Shown here piece after piece: positions 51,361-53,282 of a DNA stretch of 53,282 nt (positions within the stretch are counted from its first letter, which is position 1; the number at the start of each line of letters is the position of its first letter). The notes below the pieces were generated by a model. That model worked only from the letters and a program-made list of their open reading frames with translations, did no database searches and had not been told where the DNA came from. Origin of the DNA: Prolixibacteraceae bacterium (GTDB lineage: Bacteria > Bacteroidota > Bacteroidia > Bacteroidales > Prolixibacteraceae); the NCBI GenBank assembly GCA_003516705.1, contig DPCJ01000158.1, positions 40,826 through 94,107 of the forward strand, in the 5' to 3' direction. Both the position numbers and the translations under genes were made by a program.

Positions 51361-51395
51361 TACTGAGCTGGTGACTTCCGGTCACCTGCTCAGTA
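51361..51395. repeat. hairpin repeat, copy 2
   Basis: Arms TACTGAGCTGGTGAC (51361-51375) and GTCACCTGCTCAGTA (51381-51395) pair except for one T-T mismatch, around the loop TTCCG. It matches copy 1 (26970-27000) in ACTGAGCYGGTGACT and GTCACCKGCTCAG. It starts 10 bases after the OmpA-family stop and ends 13 bases before the rsgA ATG, with no T-run behind it. Confidence 0.85.
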
Positions 51396-51408
51396 AAACC
51401 CTTTTACA

Positions 51409-52473
51409 ATGAAACTTGAAGACCTTGGATATTACGAAAAGCTTGAAAATTTCAGGATTGAAAATGGATTGAAAAGTTTTGAAACCGGCCGGGTTGTAGC
51501 CGAACACAAAGAAAGATATATTGTAAAAACAACTTCGGGCGAGTTTGAAGCTGAGATTACCGGAAACCTGCGTTTTTCAGCACAGAGTCGTGAAGATTTT
51601 CCGGCCGTTGGCGATTGGGTTGCAATCACAGTTTTTGATGCTGATTTTGCGGTTATTCATCAGATTTTGCCACGGTTTTCGGTTTTAAAAAGGCAGGCTG
51701 TCGGGCATTTTGGCGACGTGCAAATCATTGCTGCCAATATCGATTTTGCATTTCTGGTACAGGCGGTTGACCGCGATTTGAATATGAACCGGCTTGAAAG
51801 ATACCTTACCATTTGCTATGCTTCCGGCGTAACTCCTGTAATTATTCTTACAAAAACCGATTTAATTGGTGAAACCCAGCTTGCCGAAATCATTGAAGCG
51901 GTGAAACTGCGCATCAGCGATGTTTTGGTAATTGCTGTGAGCAACGAAACACACGAAGGAATTGACGCGCTGAAATGCGTGATTGAAAAAGGTAAAACGT
52001 ATTGTTTACTGGGTTCGTCGGGGGTTGGAAAATCGACATTGCTGAACAGCCTTTCGGGAGAAAGCCTGATGACAACCAGCGGAGTAAGCGAAAGTACCGG
52101 AAAGGGACGCCATACCACGAGCCACCGTGAGCTGATTGTGCTCGAAAACGGTGGAATTCTGATCGATAATCCTGGAATGCGCGAAGTAGGAATTGCCGAC
52201 ACTTCGGGCGGCCTGGAAACTACATTTGACAAAATTTTTGCATTCTCCGAACACTGCAAATTTAACAATTGCACCCACACAACCGAAACCGGATGCGCAG
52301 TGCTGGAGGCAGTTCAGAACGGTGAAATTGAAAAAGGGGCGTATGAAAACTATCAGAAAATGGAGCGCGAAAAAGCGCATTTCGAAACATCGGTAGCCGA
52401 AAAAAGGAAAAAGGAGAAGATTTTCGGGAAGATTTTAAAGGATTATTATAAAAAGGATATCAGGAAAAAATAG
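51409..52473 (+). CDS. rsgA: ribosome small-subunit-dependent GTPase RsgA
   Basis: A 354-residue circularly permuted GTPase that helps mature the 30S subunit. An N-terminal OB-fold (~1-95, 'GRVVAEHKERYIVKTTSGEFEAEITGNLRF...VGDWVAI') is followed by the G domain in permuted order: 'PVIILTKTDL' (G4), 'CLLGSSGVGKSTLLNSL' (G1/Walker A), 'GRHTTSHREL' (G2) and 'LIDNPGMREVGI' (G3). The C-terminal zinc site is 'HCKFNNCTHTTETGCAVLEAV' (C-x4-C-x-H-x5-C). Length is slightly above the usual ~300-320 residues because of a lysine-rich tail ('KRKKEKIFGKILKDYYKKDIRKK'). A hairpin repeat lies immediately upstream of the start. Confidence 0.96.
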   Translation: MKLEDLGYYEKLENFRIENGLKSFETGRVVAEHKERYIVKTTSGEFEAEITGNLRFSAQSREDFPAVGDWVAITVFDADFAVIHQILPRFSVLKRQAVGHFGDVQIIAANIDFAFLVQAVDRDLNMNRLERYLTICYASGVTPVIILTKTDLIGETQLAEIIEAVKLRISDVLVIAVSNETHEGIDALKCVIEKGKTYCLLGSSGVGKSTLLNSLSGESLMTTSGVSESTGKGRHTTSHRELIVLENGGILIDNPGMREVGIADTSGGLETTFDKIFAFSEHCKFNNCTHTTETGCAVLEAVQNGEIEKGAYENYQKMEREKAHFETSVAEKRKKEKIFGKILKDYYKKDIRKK

Positions 52474-52524
52474 TGTTGCTGAATAATTTTAAAATGACCT
52501 ATTTTAACCTGAAAAGAATAGTTT

Positions 52525-53282
52525 CTATTTAAGTTTAAACCAATATTTCGAGAGCCAGTGTTTGTACATGGGGTCGAGAAATTCAATGTCAGAACCCGAA
52601 ATCTCAATAATTTCTTTACTTACAAGGGCTTGTTTTATCCGTGCTACATTGGCCGAAGTACCCAGATTGTAGGTTTGAATGATTTCTTTTGAACTGAATT
52701 TCTCTTCTCCGTTAATCGTCGCTTCCAGAAAATTAATCTGCGAATTGCTAAGGCCGTCGGTTAGCGACTGGTACAGAAAACTTAATTGCAACAAAAGGGT
52801 TTCGAATGCGGTTGTAACGTGTTCCGGATTACAGGTGGTTTCTGAGTTTAGCCACGAAAAATGTGCAAGCTGCTGTACATAAAATGAATGGTTTTCTGTT
52901 AAAGTACAAATCAATCCTGCTGTTTCGGCAGAAATTTCTTTTCCGGTTACTGCAAACCGCTCAATGATAAAAGGAACCCAGTGCTTCTCAGCGATTTTAT
53001 TTAAAAACAGTACTTGTCCGAAATTATAAAACGGCATCGACTGCGAACTGAATACATCTAAAAGCATGTGACGTTTGCTGCCGTAAAGGCAATACCCCAC
53101 ACTTTTATGGGTTTGCCAGTGAGCACGGAGCTTTTTCTGAAATTCAACTGGTTGGTCGAACGTCGAAATATTCTGAAATTCATCAATGCAGATAATCAGT
53201 TTGATATTTTTTGAAGAAGCGACTTTTTCTGCCAAATCAAGAATTTCATCGGGCTGTTTTTTTACTTCTTCCCAGTCCATAC
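52525..53282 (-). CDS. AAA-type ATPase, 5' truncated by the window end
   Basis: About 250 C-terminal residues are visible; the first Met in the window is probably internal because the P-loop is missing. 'NIKLIICIDEFQNISTFDQPVEFQKKLRAHWQTHKSVGYCLYGSKRHMLLDVFSSQSMPFYNFGQVLFLNKI' contains Walker B (CIDEFQ) and sensor-1-like sequence. Then come 'WVPFIIERFAVTGKEISAETAGLICTLTENHSFYVQQLAHFSW' and a winged-helix tail ('SSKEIIQTYNLGTSANVARIKQALVSKEIIEISGSDIEFLDPMYKHWLSKYW'). This is the archaeal-type/COG1672 ATPase family, often single mobile genes of unknown function in Bacteroidota. It is convergent with rsgA. Confidence 0.85.
   Translation of the reverse strand, partial: MDWEEVKKQPDEILDLAEKVASSKNIKLIICIDEFQNISTFDQPVEFQKKLRAHWQTHKSVGYCLYGSKRHMLLDVFSSQSMPFYNFGQVLFLNKIAEKHWVPFIIERFAVTGKEISAETAGLICTLTENHSFYVQQLAHFSWLNSETTCNPEHVTTAFETLLLQLSFLYQSLTDGLSNSQINFLEATINGEEKFSSKEIIQTYNLGTSANVARIKQALVSKEIIEISGSDIEFLDPMYKHWLSKYWFKLK

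Overview
The window reads as chromosomal DNA of a free-living Bacteroidota, most likely of the Marinilabiliales/Prolixibacteraceae type (that rank is an inference). Supporting signs are type IX secretion genes (a PorZ-like protein, a PorP/SprF protein and a type B sorting domain), many TonB-dependent outer-membrane proteins, lipoproteins with a Bacteroidota-style lipobox, the almost complete lack of Shine-Dalgarno sequences, and promoter -7 boxes of the form TAnnTTTG. No rRNA, tRNA, CRISPR array, integrase or transposase was seen. Both ends cut genes: a PorZ-like gene at the left and an AAA-type ATPase at the right.

Layout. 1-3.1 kb: porZ-like gene, a SAM methyltransferase and recO. 3.1-7.6 kb: a MEMO-AMMECR1 fusion (convergent with recO), a SPOR lipoprotein, a dCMP deaminase and a carboxy-terminal processing protease. 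7.6-16 kb: a TonB-dependent beta-barrel protein beside a membrane-bound LytTR regulator, nadA, and a large Oar-like TonB-dependent receptor ending in a clear terminator. 16-19.4 kb: a probable envelope-stress unit made of a small secreted protein with repeated DWM motifs, a PadR regulator, a PspC-domain membrane protein and, after a terminator, a DUF4252-like protein. 19.9-29.9 kb: a ten-kilobase secreted-protein locus with a 1513-residue adhesin-like protein, three tandem short PKD-like paralogues, a 637-residue multi-domain protein with a type B type IX sorting domain, and a PorP/SprF outer-membrane protein. 29.9-36.2 kb: a Crp/Fnr regulator divergent from an OsmC protein, then pirin, an aldehyde dehydrogenase and a GH2 glycosidase. 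36.3-44.5 kb (minus strand): the heme operon hemN-hemG-hemH plus a small membrane protein, and next to it a likely iron/siderophore uptake unit (small membrane protein, TonB receptor, AmpG/RhtX-like transporter). 44.7-53.3 kb: a lipoprotein amidohydrolase, a two-gene restriction-modification-like cassette (large N6-adenine methylase overlapping a small PD-(D/E)XK-like protein), an OmpA-family lipoprotein, rsgA and the truncated ATPase.

How parts fit. The late heme enzymes and the iron-type uptake genes lie side by side on one strand, suggesting an iron/heme neighbourhood. The PorZ-like and PorP/SprF proteins and the sorting-domain protein point to active type IX secretion, with the 19.9-29.9 kb locus as its most distinctive cargo set. 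The best candidates for less-described biology are that secreted PKD-like locus, the methylase/nuclease pair, the DWM-repeat/PadR/PspC unit, the small membrane proteins attached to the heme and uptake operons, and a two-copy hairpin repeat placed 13-15 bases ahead of two unrelated start codons.
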